Positions 1-5,861 of a stretch of 7,731 bases of DNA are shown piece after piece. The position numbers and the translations under genes were made by a program. The stretch covers positions 1 through 7,731 of the forward strand of contig CALDKL010000339.1 of the NCBI GenBank assembly GCA_937898895.1. The letters run 5' to 3'. This stretch comes from an uncultured Verrucomicrobiae bacterium (GTDB taxonomy: Bacteria > Verrucomicrobiota > Verrucomicrobiia > Verrucomicrobiales > DEV007). Below the pieces are notes generated by a model that was not told where the DNA came from, ran no database searches, and saw nothing but the letters and a program-made list of their open reading frames with translations. Numbering within the stretch: position 1 is the first letter of the stretch; every line of letters begins with the position of its first letter.

Positions 1-1878
1 AAGGTCGTCCTCCCCGCGCGCATGGAATATGTGAAAGACAAAAAGACCCTGACCGACGGGGACGGAAACATCGTCGAAATCCACCACCAGCTCCTCTACC
101 AGAATACGGGGGAAACGACCGCGAACGACGTCGAGATCCGCTACGAGATTCCCGAAGGATTTCTCCTGGTCAGTGCCGATTTCCTCGACGCCGACGGCGA
201 CCGGATTTTGAAGAGCAACAGCATCATTCTACCCACCTCTCCTTCTCGCGAGATCGTCTTCCCCGTTGGCAGCGTGAATCGACAGCACTTCGACCTGAAC
301 GGGAATCTGGTCTCTGGTTCCGGTTGGGCGCGGGTGCGGCTCGCGAAAGATCCGAGCAATCCCGCACCGCAGCCCCCGGTCGGGGAGGACGGCTATCGTC
401 AGGATGGCCACTTCACATGGAGCGATTCGACGACCCCGCAGAATTCGGAAGTCGAGAGCCTGGTCGCGGAGTCCCAAGACCCCAACTCTGCAGTCGTCCC
501 GACGACCGTCGCGCCGGCGAACGTCTTCATCGGCGTGAGGGGTCCGAAGTACGTGGCGCCCTCGACCCCGAGCCAGCCCACCGAAATCACCTCTCAAGTG
601 ACGTGGGGAAGTGCAATTCATCGCACGCCTGGACTTGGAGGCGTAATTTTCCCGATCCCGGCGGGCACGACCTACGTCAGTCACACTCCTGCCGAGGGCT
701 TGCACGGCCAAGGGGCCGGACACGGAGGAACCCACAATCTCGCAGACCAGATCGCCGGAACCCCATACGAGCACGTCGCATGGGCCCACTCCCTTAGCGC
801 GGGTTCGAAAGCGGAATTCGCCACCGTCACAGTCCGGGTGAATGAAGGTTTCGTGCAACCCATCGTCTGCAGTGGAGTCTACATCTCCGGCGATCAGGCG
901 GGAATCCGGGAAGCGTTGCCCGGCATGACGATTGTGAACACGTACCCTTCTCTCCGCGAACTAGCCTACGCGGAGATGTTCAGCGATGAGGCCGCAGACC
1001 GGGCGGTTCTTCAAATTGGTCCGAACAAGATCCATGAGAAGTTGAAATTGATTACCGAAGGCGCCTCCTGGTTCGCCCTCGGCGGAGCCGATGCCTTTGT
1101 AGTCAAGGATCTGGGCACTTGGATCATCAACATCGGAGACAACAAGATCGTTGCCGGCGGCGGGGGCAACATTGTCGCCGGTGGCGGCGGCAACATCGTT
1201 GCCGGCGGCGGGGGCAACATTGTCGCCGGTGGCGGCGGCAACATCGTTGCCGGCGGAGGGGGAAATATCGAGATCCGCATGCCCGACGGAAACTTGATCA
1301 CCGCCACGAGCCTCTTCGCAGACATCCGATCAATCGTCGCCGGTGGTGGCGGCAACATCGTTGCAGGCGGGGGACTCAATCTCGTCCGCCATGTTGTCGC
1401 GAATGACGGCGCTGGTCTCAGACCTGCCGACCTCGCCGCAAGAGGGCTCGTCGGTCTCGATGGAGCTTCCCTGATCGGCCTTGACGGTGCGAGCATCATC
1501 GGTGAAATCGATATCGATCCTGCCAGCGGAAAGATGTCACTTCTCGATCCACAGGACTTCGCGCCTCCAGCACAGCTTGAGAACTTTGCTTCCATGTTCA
1601 CCAACGGAGTCGACGGACTCACCCTAACCTTGGCACAAGACACCGTTGAATCGGGTCTGGTGATCGACGGAGAAGCGATGAATATGCAGTCGCTCTCGGC
1701 AATGATGAAACCGGACGGCTCAGCCTTCGGAACTTCCGGGGTGAAACCTCCCGATGGTGGATCGATGTTGACCAATCAGGCGGCGATCATCGCGGAACAC
1801 GGGTCGGGAGTCCTCTCACACAACGGCAATGCCTTCAAGGTTGGGAACGGCATCGTCGCGGGCGGCGGCGGCAACTGA
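1..1878 (+). CDS. Large DUF11-like surface-type protein with C-terminal glycine-rich octad repeats (5' end outside window)
   Basis: I do not recognise a specific function; the role as an extracellular or surface protein is inferred. The frame is open from base 1 (KVVLPAR precedes the first Met at 22), and that Met lies within beta-strand-like sequence, so the true start is probably upstream. Numbering here is from Met 22. Residues about 1-110 resemble a DUF11-type beta-sandwich: N28-T-G, then A34, V37 and a 'IPEGF' turn at 43-47, matching the family pattern N-x-G...A..V.....P.G. Residues about 188-310 look like a second such domain, with 'IPAGTTYVS' at 212-220 and a V.W...L..G...E...VTV ending. 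Between them is a Pro/Ser/Thr-rich linker. From residue 376 the tail contains octads of the IVAGGGGN type at 376-415, 438-453 and 611-618, and DGA-type octads at 458-465 and 476-491. No LPXTG, PEP-CTERM or RTX GGxGxD signal is visible. The last octad ends exactly at the TGA stop. An N-terminal signal peptide cannot be assessed because the 5' end is missing. Confidence 0.85.
   Translation, partial: KVVLPARMEYVKDKKTLTDGDGNIVEIHHQLLYQNTGETTANDVEIRYEIPEGFLLVSADFLDADGDRILKSNSIILPTSPSREIVFPVGSVNRQHFDLNGNLVSGSGWARVRLAKDPSNPAPQPPVGEDGYRQDGHFTWSDSTTPQNSEVESLVAESQDPNSAVVPTTVAPANVFIGVRGPKYVAPSTPSQPTEITSQVTWGSAIHRTPGLGGVIFPIPAGTTYVSHTPAEGLHGQGAGHGGTHNLADQIAGTPYEHVAWAHSLSAGSKAEFATVTVRVNEGFVQPIVCSGVYISGDQAGIREALPGMTIVNTYPSLRELAYAEMFSDEAADRAVLQIGPNKIHEKLKLITEGASWFALGGADAFVVKDLGTWIINIGDNKIVAGGGGNIVAGGGGNIVAGGGGNIVAGGGGNIVAGGGGNIEIRMPDGNLITATSLFADIRSIVAGGGGNIVAGGGLNLVRHVVANDGAGLRPADLAARGLVGLDGASLIGLDGASIIGEIDIDPASGKMSLLDPQDFAPPAQLENFASMFTNGVDGLTLTLAQDTVESGLVIDGEAMNMQSLSAMMKPDGSAFGTSGVKPPDGGSMLTNQAAIIAEHGSGVLSHNGNAFKVGNGIVAGGGGN
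1147..1266 (+). repeat. Five in-frame 24-base tandem units encoding IVAGGGGN
   Basis: Five consecutive 24-base units encode five identical IVAGGGGN octapeptides (residues 376-415 from Met 22). At the DNA level the units alternate between two codings, A and B, in the order A-B-A-B-A'. The first 48 bases (1147-1194) recur exactly at 1195-1242, so the recent duplication unit was a 48-base dimer. The fifth unit (1243-1266) is A-like with three synonymous changes. Copy number could vary by slipped-strand events or recombination. Confidence 0.97.
1333..1380 (+). repeat. Two further octad units (IVAGGGGN, IVAGGGLN)
   Basis: This is a second, shorter block of the same repeat, 66 bases after the main array. 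It encodes IVAGGGGN then IVAGGGLN (residues 438-453). The order of codings is B-like then A-like. The codons have diverged more than in the main array, and one Gly has become Leu, which suggests an older copy. The 22 residues between the two blocks (IEIRMPDG... to ...ADIRS) are not glycine repeats. Confidence 0.9.
1393..1494 (+). repeat. DGA-type octads (VVANDGAG, LVGLDGAS, LIGLDGAS)
   Basis: Residues 458-465 read VVANDGAG, and residues 476-491 read LVGLDGAS followed directly by LIGLDGAS. All have the spacing of the IVAGGGGN octads: two hydrophobic residues, a small residue, two variable residues, Gly at position 6, then two small or polar residues. I read them as variants of the same eight-residue pattern. 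They are separated by a ten-residue non-repeat stretch (466-475). Confidence 0.7.
1786..1875 (+). repeat. C-terminal degenerate octads ending in a perfect IVAGGGGN at the stop codon
   Basis: Residues 589-596 (IIAEHGSG) and 597-604 (VLSHNGNA) fit the octad pattern loosely. Six residues follow, then an exact IVAGGGGN at 611-618, after which TGA comes immediately. The last unit (1852-1875) uses codons different from the main array (GCG and four GGC), so it is not a recent copy of it. The frame after the stop shows no further octads, so the stop does not interrupt a longer array. Confidence 0.6.
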
Positions 1879-2095
1879 CCCCCACATTCCCTGCCCAGAT
1901 TGATTCTTCACCTTTGCGATGTCAGGTCGCTTTGATCGGTTTCCTTTTTTGGGTTCGCAGGCCTCTTTCCCATCTTCCGCCTGACTCGTCGATCGCTGAA
2001 CTCGCTCAACTGTCCCGCCTTGAAGCGGAAAACGATTCCTTACGAATTTTGCACACAAATTTGTCGAACACCGCAAGAGCAGATTGTGTGGCAGA

Positions 2096-2614
2096 TCAGG
2101 CCGAGCCCTCGGATTCATCATCTTCAAAATCGACTTCGCGGACGCGCTTTTTGTCGCGCTGCGCTTCGACGTTGCTCCGGATCAGGTCGGCAACCTCACT
2201 GCAACGATGGATCGCATTGAGCACCACCGCGGGCGTGCTGCGGTCAGAAGTCTCAAGGAGGATTCGACCCAGACCGAAGATCCTGAAATGTAGGGGAAGC
2301 TCCTGTCTCATGTCCTTGATCCGGTAGAGTTCGAGCACCTCGACGGATCGGCTGAAGACACCTCGGCTGTGTTTGAGCCGTTCGTTGGTGAGTTCGTAAT
2401 TGTCGAAACGTGTCGCAATCCCTTTGCAAAACCACGGGAAGAGGCAGATCAACCAGGCAACCACGATCACCGGAATCACAAGGGGACCCGCGACAAAGGT
2501 CGTCAAAAGCGTAACGGCCGTAAGGACGCCCCCGGCGAGGAGGCCGAGAACCAGCGCGGGGAGATTCAGCACCTGGGATGGGGTGCCTTGCCAGAGGATT
2601 TGTTCAGTGGTCAT
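2096..2614 (-). CDS. Membrane protein with bacterial PH (bPH2-type) domain
   Basis: This 172-residue protein starts with about 17 cytoplasmic residues. Two hydrophobic segments follow (about 18-40 and 44-63), then a C-terminal domain at about 70-148. The run 'YELTNERLKHSRGVFSR' (73-89), the 'VLELYRIKDMRQ' strand and the 'FGLGRILLETSD' strand are typical of the bPH2 family (YdbS/YdbT-like, PF03703). Family members are membrane-anchored proteins of largely unknown function. The last dozen residues are strongly acidic (VDFEDDESEGSA). The start is the only reasonable one: the upstream frame has no ATG, GTG or TTG before a stop. No Shine-Dalgarno sequence precedes it. The gene is transcribed divergently from the epimerase gene and converges on the octad-repeat gene. 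The fold call is firm; the cellular role is not known. Confidence 0.9.
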   Translation of the reverse strand: MTTEQILWQGTPSQVLNLPALVLGLLAGGVLTAVTLLTTFVAGPLVIPVIVVAWLICLFPWFCKGIATRFDNYELTNERLKHSRGVFSRSVEVLELYRIKDMRQELPLHFRIFGLGRILLETSDRSTPAVVLNAIHRCSEVADLIRSNVEAQRDKKRVREVDFEDDESEGSA

Positions 2615-2682
2615 GGAGAAGCGGTCGACTGGGATTCTGTCACGAAGGAGGGATTTTGGCGAGTCGAATCAGGCGGGGGCAC

Positions 2683-2711
2683 GCGAGGAGCGCAGGCCTG
2701 CTCCTCCTCGC
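2683..2711. other. Inverted repeat in the divergent intergenic region
   Basis: GCGAGGAG at 2683-2690 pairs perfectly with CTCCTCGC at 2704-2711 around a 13-base loop, and the loop holds the perfect 10-base palindrome GCAGGCCTGC (2692-2701). An alternative register pairs 2685-2691 with 2700-2706. No T-run follows on either strand, so a terminator is unlikely. Its position between two divergent start codons fits an operator or leader hairpin, but no regulator is identifiable. Confidence 0.45.
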
Positions 2712-2714
2712 CGT

Positions 2715-2743
2715 TTGAAAGTGCTCTCGTTCGCGGCGATGCT
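2715..2743 (+). promoter_or_regulatory. Weak candidate sigma70-type promoter for the epimerase-peptidase pair
   Basis: TTGAAA (2715-2720) matches the -35 consensus at five of six positions. After a 17-base spacer, GATGCT (2738-2743) matches the -10 consensus at only three of six. The epimerase ATG follows 38 bases later. Chance matches of this quality are common. Confidence 0.2.
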
Positions 2744-2781
2744 GCGAACTCCGGAAAGCAGTTCTCCGGAAGTCCCCGTCC

Positions 2782-3765
2782 ATGCCCGCCTTTCTTCGCA
2801 CTCTGAACCTCGTGGAACCCTTCCGCATCGCCCACGGCACCTCCTCGTTCCGCACGGTCCTGCGGGTGGAACACGAGGGATGCAAAGCCGAGGCTCCCTT
2901 TGTGCCCTATTACGGAGAGGACCCGGAGGAGACACTCGCGATGATCGAGTCGGGGCGACCGGTTTGGGAATTGCCCCGAACCGCGCAACTCGCGTTCAAT
3001 TTGCTGGATCACGAGATCGCATCGCAGGCAAGCGGCCGTCCGCTCTCCGCCTGGGCAGCGGCGAGGCTGGGCGATCCGACCGACTATCGACCGCCCGGCT
3101 GCCGCTCTCTCGGAATCCCGGAAGATCTGGAGGTCTTCGCGAAGAAGGTGGGGATTCTCGCAAAGCAGTTTCGAGTACTGAAACTGAAACTCGGATCAGG
3201 CGACCTGGGGCTCGATCTCGCCACCGTCTCGGTGGCCCGCCGCGCGGCTCCACAGGCCGACCTGATCCTGGATGTCAATGGAGGATGGGATCCCTCCGAA
3301 GCCGCTCTGATGATTGGGAAGTTGATGGAAGACCATCCCGCCCTCGTGGAGCAACCCCTGCACCATTCGCACGGCCCCGAAGTGTGGGAAGAACTGCGCA
3401 CGGAACTGCCCGAGTCGTCGCCACCGCTCTATGCCGACGAGAGTGTGCAGAATGCGGCAGACGTGGCCCGCTTTGCGTCCTGCCTCGACGGTGTGAATGT
3501 GAAGCTGCTGAAATGCGGCAGTTTTGACGGAGCCGTGGAGATGGTCGCTGCCGCGCGCGAGCACGGTCTCGGCGTCCTCCTCGGCTGCATGATCGAGACA
3601 AGTCTCGGAACGACGGCTGCGGCACACCTCGCACCGTGGGCCGATTGGATCGACCTCGACGGACATTTTTATGTCGAGAATGACGACTACGAAGGCATCG
3701 TGTATGATGCCCAGGGTCAGCTCGTGATGCCCCGTCGCCCGGGAATCGGAGCCTCGCCCCGCTGA
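2782..3765 (+). CDS. Dipeptide epimerase, enolase superfamily (L-Ala-D/L-Glu epimerase type)
   Basis: It probably interconverts the D and L configuration of the second residue of a dipeptide in the cytoplasm, like YkfB of Bacillus subtilis and YcjG of E. coli. The 327-residue length is near the E. coli enzyme. An N-terminal capping domain (about 1-100) precedes the barrel. The KxK motif is 'LKLKLG' (K134, K136). The metal ligands are D164 in 'LDVNGGW', E190 in 'VEQPL' and D219 in 'ADES'. The opposite catalytic lysine is K241 in 'NVKLLKCG'. The substrate-amine-binding DxD is D291/D293 in 'DLDGHF', and 'GCMIETSLGTTAAAHLA' (268-284) is the usual family signature. All catalytic residues are present. 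A weak GGAAG (2768-2772) lies nine bases before the ATG. It forms a likely operon with the M20 peptidase 11 bases downstream, which supports dipeptide or murein-peptide breakdown. Exact dipeptide specificity cannot be read; the position of B. subtilis Arg24 seems to be His18 or Gly19 here. Confidence 0.93.
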   Translation: MPAFLRTLNLVEPFRIAHGTSSFRTVLRVEHEGCKAEAPFVPYYGEDPEETLAMIESGRPVWELPRTAQLAFNLLDHEIASQASGRPLSAWAAARLGDPTDYRPPGCRSLGIPEDLEVFAKKVGILAKQFRVLKLKLGSGDLGLDLATVSVARRAAPQADLILDVNGGWDPSEAALMIGKLMEDHPALVEQPLHHSHGPEVWEELRTELPESSPPLYADESVQNAADVARFASCLDGVNVKLLKCGSFDGAVEMVAAAREHGLGVLLGCMIETSLGTTAAAHLAPWADWIDLDGHFYVENDDYEGIVYDAQGQLVMPRRPGIGASPR

Positions 3766-3776
3766 CTCCGATCACC

Positions 3777-4967
3777 ATGTTTTCCGCCGCCCATCGACAC
3801 CTTCCTGCCGCCCTCGACCTGCTGCGCGAGCTGGTTGCGGTGAACAGCTTCACCGCGAATGGCGCGGGAGTGGAACGGGTTGCCCGCATTACTGCCGAGG
3901 CCTTCGCGCCACTTGGCTTCGAGGCCGAGTACGTCCCCTGCGAGGCTCCCGGATCGGGACCGCATCTGTTCCTGCGTCGTTCGGGGGAAATTCCGTCCGA
4001 CCCCGTGTTGCTCGTGACTCACTCCGACACCGTGTTTCCCGAGGAAGAGGAAGAACAAAACGACTTTCGCTGGGACGAGCGTCCGCAGGAAGGGCGCATC
4101 TATGGTCCCGGCACGATCGACATCAAGGGCGGTACTGCCCTGATCTGGCTGATCCTCCGGATTCTTGCGGAAGAAGCTCGCGAAACGTTCGTCCGCACTT
4201 CGTGGATGATCGGAGCGAATGCGGCGGAAGAAGTCACCGGGGATGATTTCGCTCGTGCTGCGGCGGCTCGTTGTGGCGGGCGAGCCAGAGCCGTGCTGGT
4301 CTATGAGGGGGGACCGGTCGACGACCAGGGATGGCACCTGGTGACTTCGCGAAAGGGACGCAGCACTTGGCGGCTCGAGGCCGAGGGCCGGGCGGCGCAC
4401 GCGGGCAGCAAACATCACGAGGGGATCAATGCCATCAACGCCCTTGTTTCGGCTCTGCCTGCCGTCGCGGCCCTGACAGATGCCCCATCGCAGCGCACCG
4501 TCAACATCGGGCGCGTCGAGGGAGGCACCGTCGTAAATCGTGTGCCCCACGAGGCCTTTGCCGAGTGGGAATGCCGCGCGACTCATCCCGAAGTCCTCGC
4601 GGAAGCCGACGCGGCCTTTTCAGCCCTCGCCGGAAGGACGGACCTCGGTGCCATCCTGCGGTCGACGCGAACCGGCCACACCACGCCCTGGCCCGGTGGC
4701 GAGGGTACCGACGAGCTCTTCGCTGTCTGGAAAGGAGCCGCCGCTGCGGTCGGACTCCCCGCCATCTCGGTGCCGCGCGGAGGGCTCAGTGACGCGAACC
4801 ATCTCTGGCAGCTCGGCCCGACCCTGGACGGACTCGGCCCATCCGGGGGCAACGCTCATTGCTCCGAGCGCAGCGAGGATGGGTCCAAATTGCCCGAGTA
4901 TCTCGAGGTCGCCTCCATGGTGCCGAAGGCGGTGATGAACGCCATTGCCCTCACTTCGCTTCCCTGA
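3777..4967 (+). CDS. M20 family zinc metallopeptidase (CPG2/ArgE/DapE-like)
   Basis: A cytoplasmic two-zinc hydrolase of 396 residues, with no signal peptide. The metal and catalytic residues of the M20A-type fold are all recognisable: H82 and D84 in 'THSDTV'; bridging D115 in 'GPGTIDIKGG'; general base E151 and ligand E152 in 'NAAEEVTG'; ligand E177 in 'VYEGGP'; and final ligand H361 in 'GGNAHCSER'. The dimerisation (lid) domain spans roughly 185-295 and carries 'RAAHAG' (H208) and 'GGTVVNRVP' (N254). This resembles carboxypeptidase G2 and succinyl-diaminopimelate desuccinylase or acetylornithine deacetylase relatives; which substrate it cleaves is not determined. The ATG is 11 bases after the epimerase stop, so the two are probably co-transcribed. 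E. coli uses an M20 enzyme (PepD) on L-Ala-L-Glu after epimerisation, so a dipeptidase role here is an attractive inference. A glutamate run (89-93) follows the first motif. No Shine-Dalgarno sequence is seen. Confidence 0.9.
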   Translation: MFSAAHRHLPAALDLLRELVAVNSFTANGAGVERVARITAEAFAPLGFEAEYVPCEAPGSGPHLFLRRSGEIPSDPVLLVTHSDTVFPEEEEEQNDFRWDERPQEGRIYGPGTIDIKGGTALIWLILRILAEEARETFVRTSWMIGANAAEEVTGDDFARAAAARCGGRARAVLVYEGGPVDDQGWHLVTSRKGRSTWRLEAEGRAAHAGSKHHEGINAINALVSALPAVAALTDAPSQRTVNIGRVEGGTVVNRVPHEAFAEWECRATHPEVLAEADAAFSALAGRTDLGAILRSTRTGHTTPWPGGEGTDELFAVWKGAAAAVGLPAISVPRGGLSDANHLWQLGPTLDGLGPSGGNAHCSERSEDGSKLPEYLEVASMVPKAVMNAIALTSLP

Positions 4968-4991
4968 CAAACGCACCCCCCGCGCCACTCC

Positions 4992-5681
4992 TCACTCGTC
5001 GGCTTCGGATTTGGGCTGTCGTCGCGTCGCCTCCTCGCGTCGCTGCACCTGGCCCGCCTTCCAAATCTCGTAGACCATGGGCAGGACGGAGACCACGATG
5101 ATCCCGACGACGACGAGTTCGAAATTCTCCTTCACCACCGGGATATTGCCGAAGAACCAGCCCGCCGGCACGATGAGACCGACCCAAAGGATTCCTCCGA
5201 TGACATTAAACGCCATGAAACGCCGATAGTTCATCGCCCCCGAACCCGCCACGAACGGGGCGAAGGTGCGAACAATGGGAACAAAGCGGGCGAGAATAAT
5301 CGTCTTGCCTCCGTATTTCTCGAAGAACTCGTTGGTGGTGTCGAGGTGCTTCTGCTTGATGATCCGGGGAAATTTCGCCACGAGCTTCTCTCCCGCAAAC
5401 CGACCGACGGAGTAGTTCGCGGTATCACCGAGGACTGCGGCCGCCAGGAGAATCCCCGAGGCGATCCAGGGATGAAGCCCGCTGGCCGGATCGGCGGCGA
5501 GAGCCCCGACGGCAAAGAGAAGCGAATCGCCCGGCAAAAAGGGAGTCACGACCAGACCGGTTTCGCAAAAAATGATGAGAAAGAGCAGCCCATAGACCCA
5601 CTTCCCATAATCCTGGGTGAGTTGGTGGAGGTGCTCCTGGAGGTGGAGGACGAGGTCGAGAAGTTGCTTGATCCAATCCAT
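4992..5681 (-). CDS. dedA: DedA family inner-membrane protein
   Basis: A polytopic membrane protein of the DedA/SNARE-associated family (PF09335). Members support envelope homeostasis and proton-motive-force-linked functions, and several act in recycling lipid carriers. The sequence closely matches E. coli DedA from its first residues (MDWIKQLLDLVLHLQEHL) onward. Residues essential in the YqjA/YghB relatives are present with the right spacing: E40 in 'FCETG', D52 in 'FLPGDSLLF', and R132 and R138 in 'ARFVPIVRTFAPF'. The 'GDTANYSVGR' segment (85-94) is also typical. The frame is open for 41 codons further upstream (to an ATG at 5804). That extension looks unlike membrane sequence and has no counterpart in DedA, so I place the start at the ATG at 5681, giving 229 residues. 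The tail is charged and cytoplasmic (about 212-229). No Shine-Dalgarno sequence is visible. It converges on the M20 gene with 24 bases between stops and lies downstream of the MFS gene on the same strand. Confidence 0.93.
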   Translation of the reverse strand: MDWIKQLLDLVLHLQEHLHQLTQDYGKWVYGLLFLIIFCETGLVVTPFLPGDSLLFAVGALAADPASGLHPWIASGILLAAAVLGDTANYSVGRFAGEKLVAKFPRIIKQKHLDTTNEFFEKYGGKTIILARFVPIVRTFAPFVAGSGAMNYRRFMAFNVIGGILWVGLIVPAGWFFGNIPVVKENFELVVVGIIVVSVLPMVYEIWKAGQVQRREEATRRQPKSEADE

Positions 5682-5830
5682 GCGGGAAGGGGCGAACACG
5701 AGGAGGAGGAGTGTCCGCCCGGAAACGGGATTTTCAACCGAGGGATTCGTCCTGCCCTGGCGGTCGACCCGCAGCGATTGCTTGCCGAGGGGGGAGGTCG
5801 TCACTCCCTGCGGTATCGGCCCCGCGAGCC

Positions 5831-5861
5831 AACAGGGTTAGGTCCGGAGGCGGACCCTGTT
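5831..5861 (-). other. Hairpin at the stop codon of the MFS transporter gene
   Basis: AACAGGGT (5831-5838) is the exact complement of ACCCTGTT (5854-5861). An alternative nested stem pairs GGTCCG (5841-5846) with CGGACC (5851-5856) around a GAGG tetraloop, extended by AACAG/CTGTT (5831-5835 with 5857-5861). It begins at the last base of the TGA stop of the MFS gene. No T-run follows on the minus strand, so it is not a classic intrinsic terminator. It may protect the transcript 3' end or slow transcription before dedA. Confidence 0.5.

Noticed and set aside
1147..1380. CRISPR-like direct repeats
   Set aside because: The units are contiguous, in frame, and encode a peptide repeat; there are no unique spacers and no cas genes.
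1147..1380. RTX calcium-binding repeats
   Set aside because: The period is eight, not nine, and the GGxGxD aspartate is missing.
1011..1775. Minus-strand open frame with PPPPATM repeats
   Set aside because: It is the complement of the IVAGGGGN-coding repeat; the Pro-rich repeat follows from GGC/GCC codons. No independent sign of coding.
1915..1946. Possible intrinsic terminator after the octad-repeat gene
   Set aside because: A T-rich stretch is present, but the stems before it are only four base pairs.
2055..2064. Ten-base palindrome ACAAATTTGT between convergent genes
   Set aside because: Short AT-rich palindrome located downstream of both flanking genes, with no second copy; likely chance.
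2400..3527. Long open frame (375 codons) on the plus strand overlapping the bPH2 and epimerase genes
   Set aside because: Its product is Arg/Pro/Ser-rich with no recognisable fold, and it runs in another frame over a clear epimerase gene and antisense to the bPH2 gene. It is a GC-rich shadow.
3717..4586. Minus-strand open frame of 289 codons opposite the M20 gene
   Set aside because: Antisense to a gene with a full set of catalytic residues; low-complexity, Arg/Gly/Ser-rich product with no family resemblance.
5682..5804. N-terminal extension of DedA to the ATG at 5804
   Set aside because: The extra 41 residues are polar, not membrane-like, and have no counterpart in DedA, whose similarity begins exactly at the ATG at 5681.
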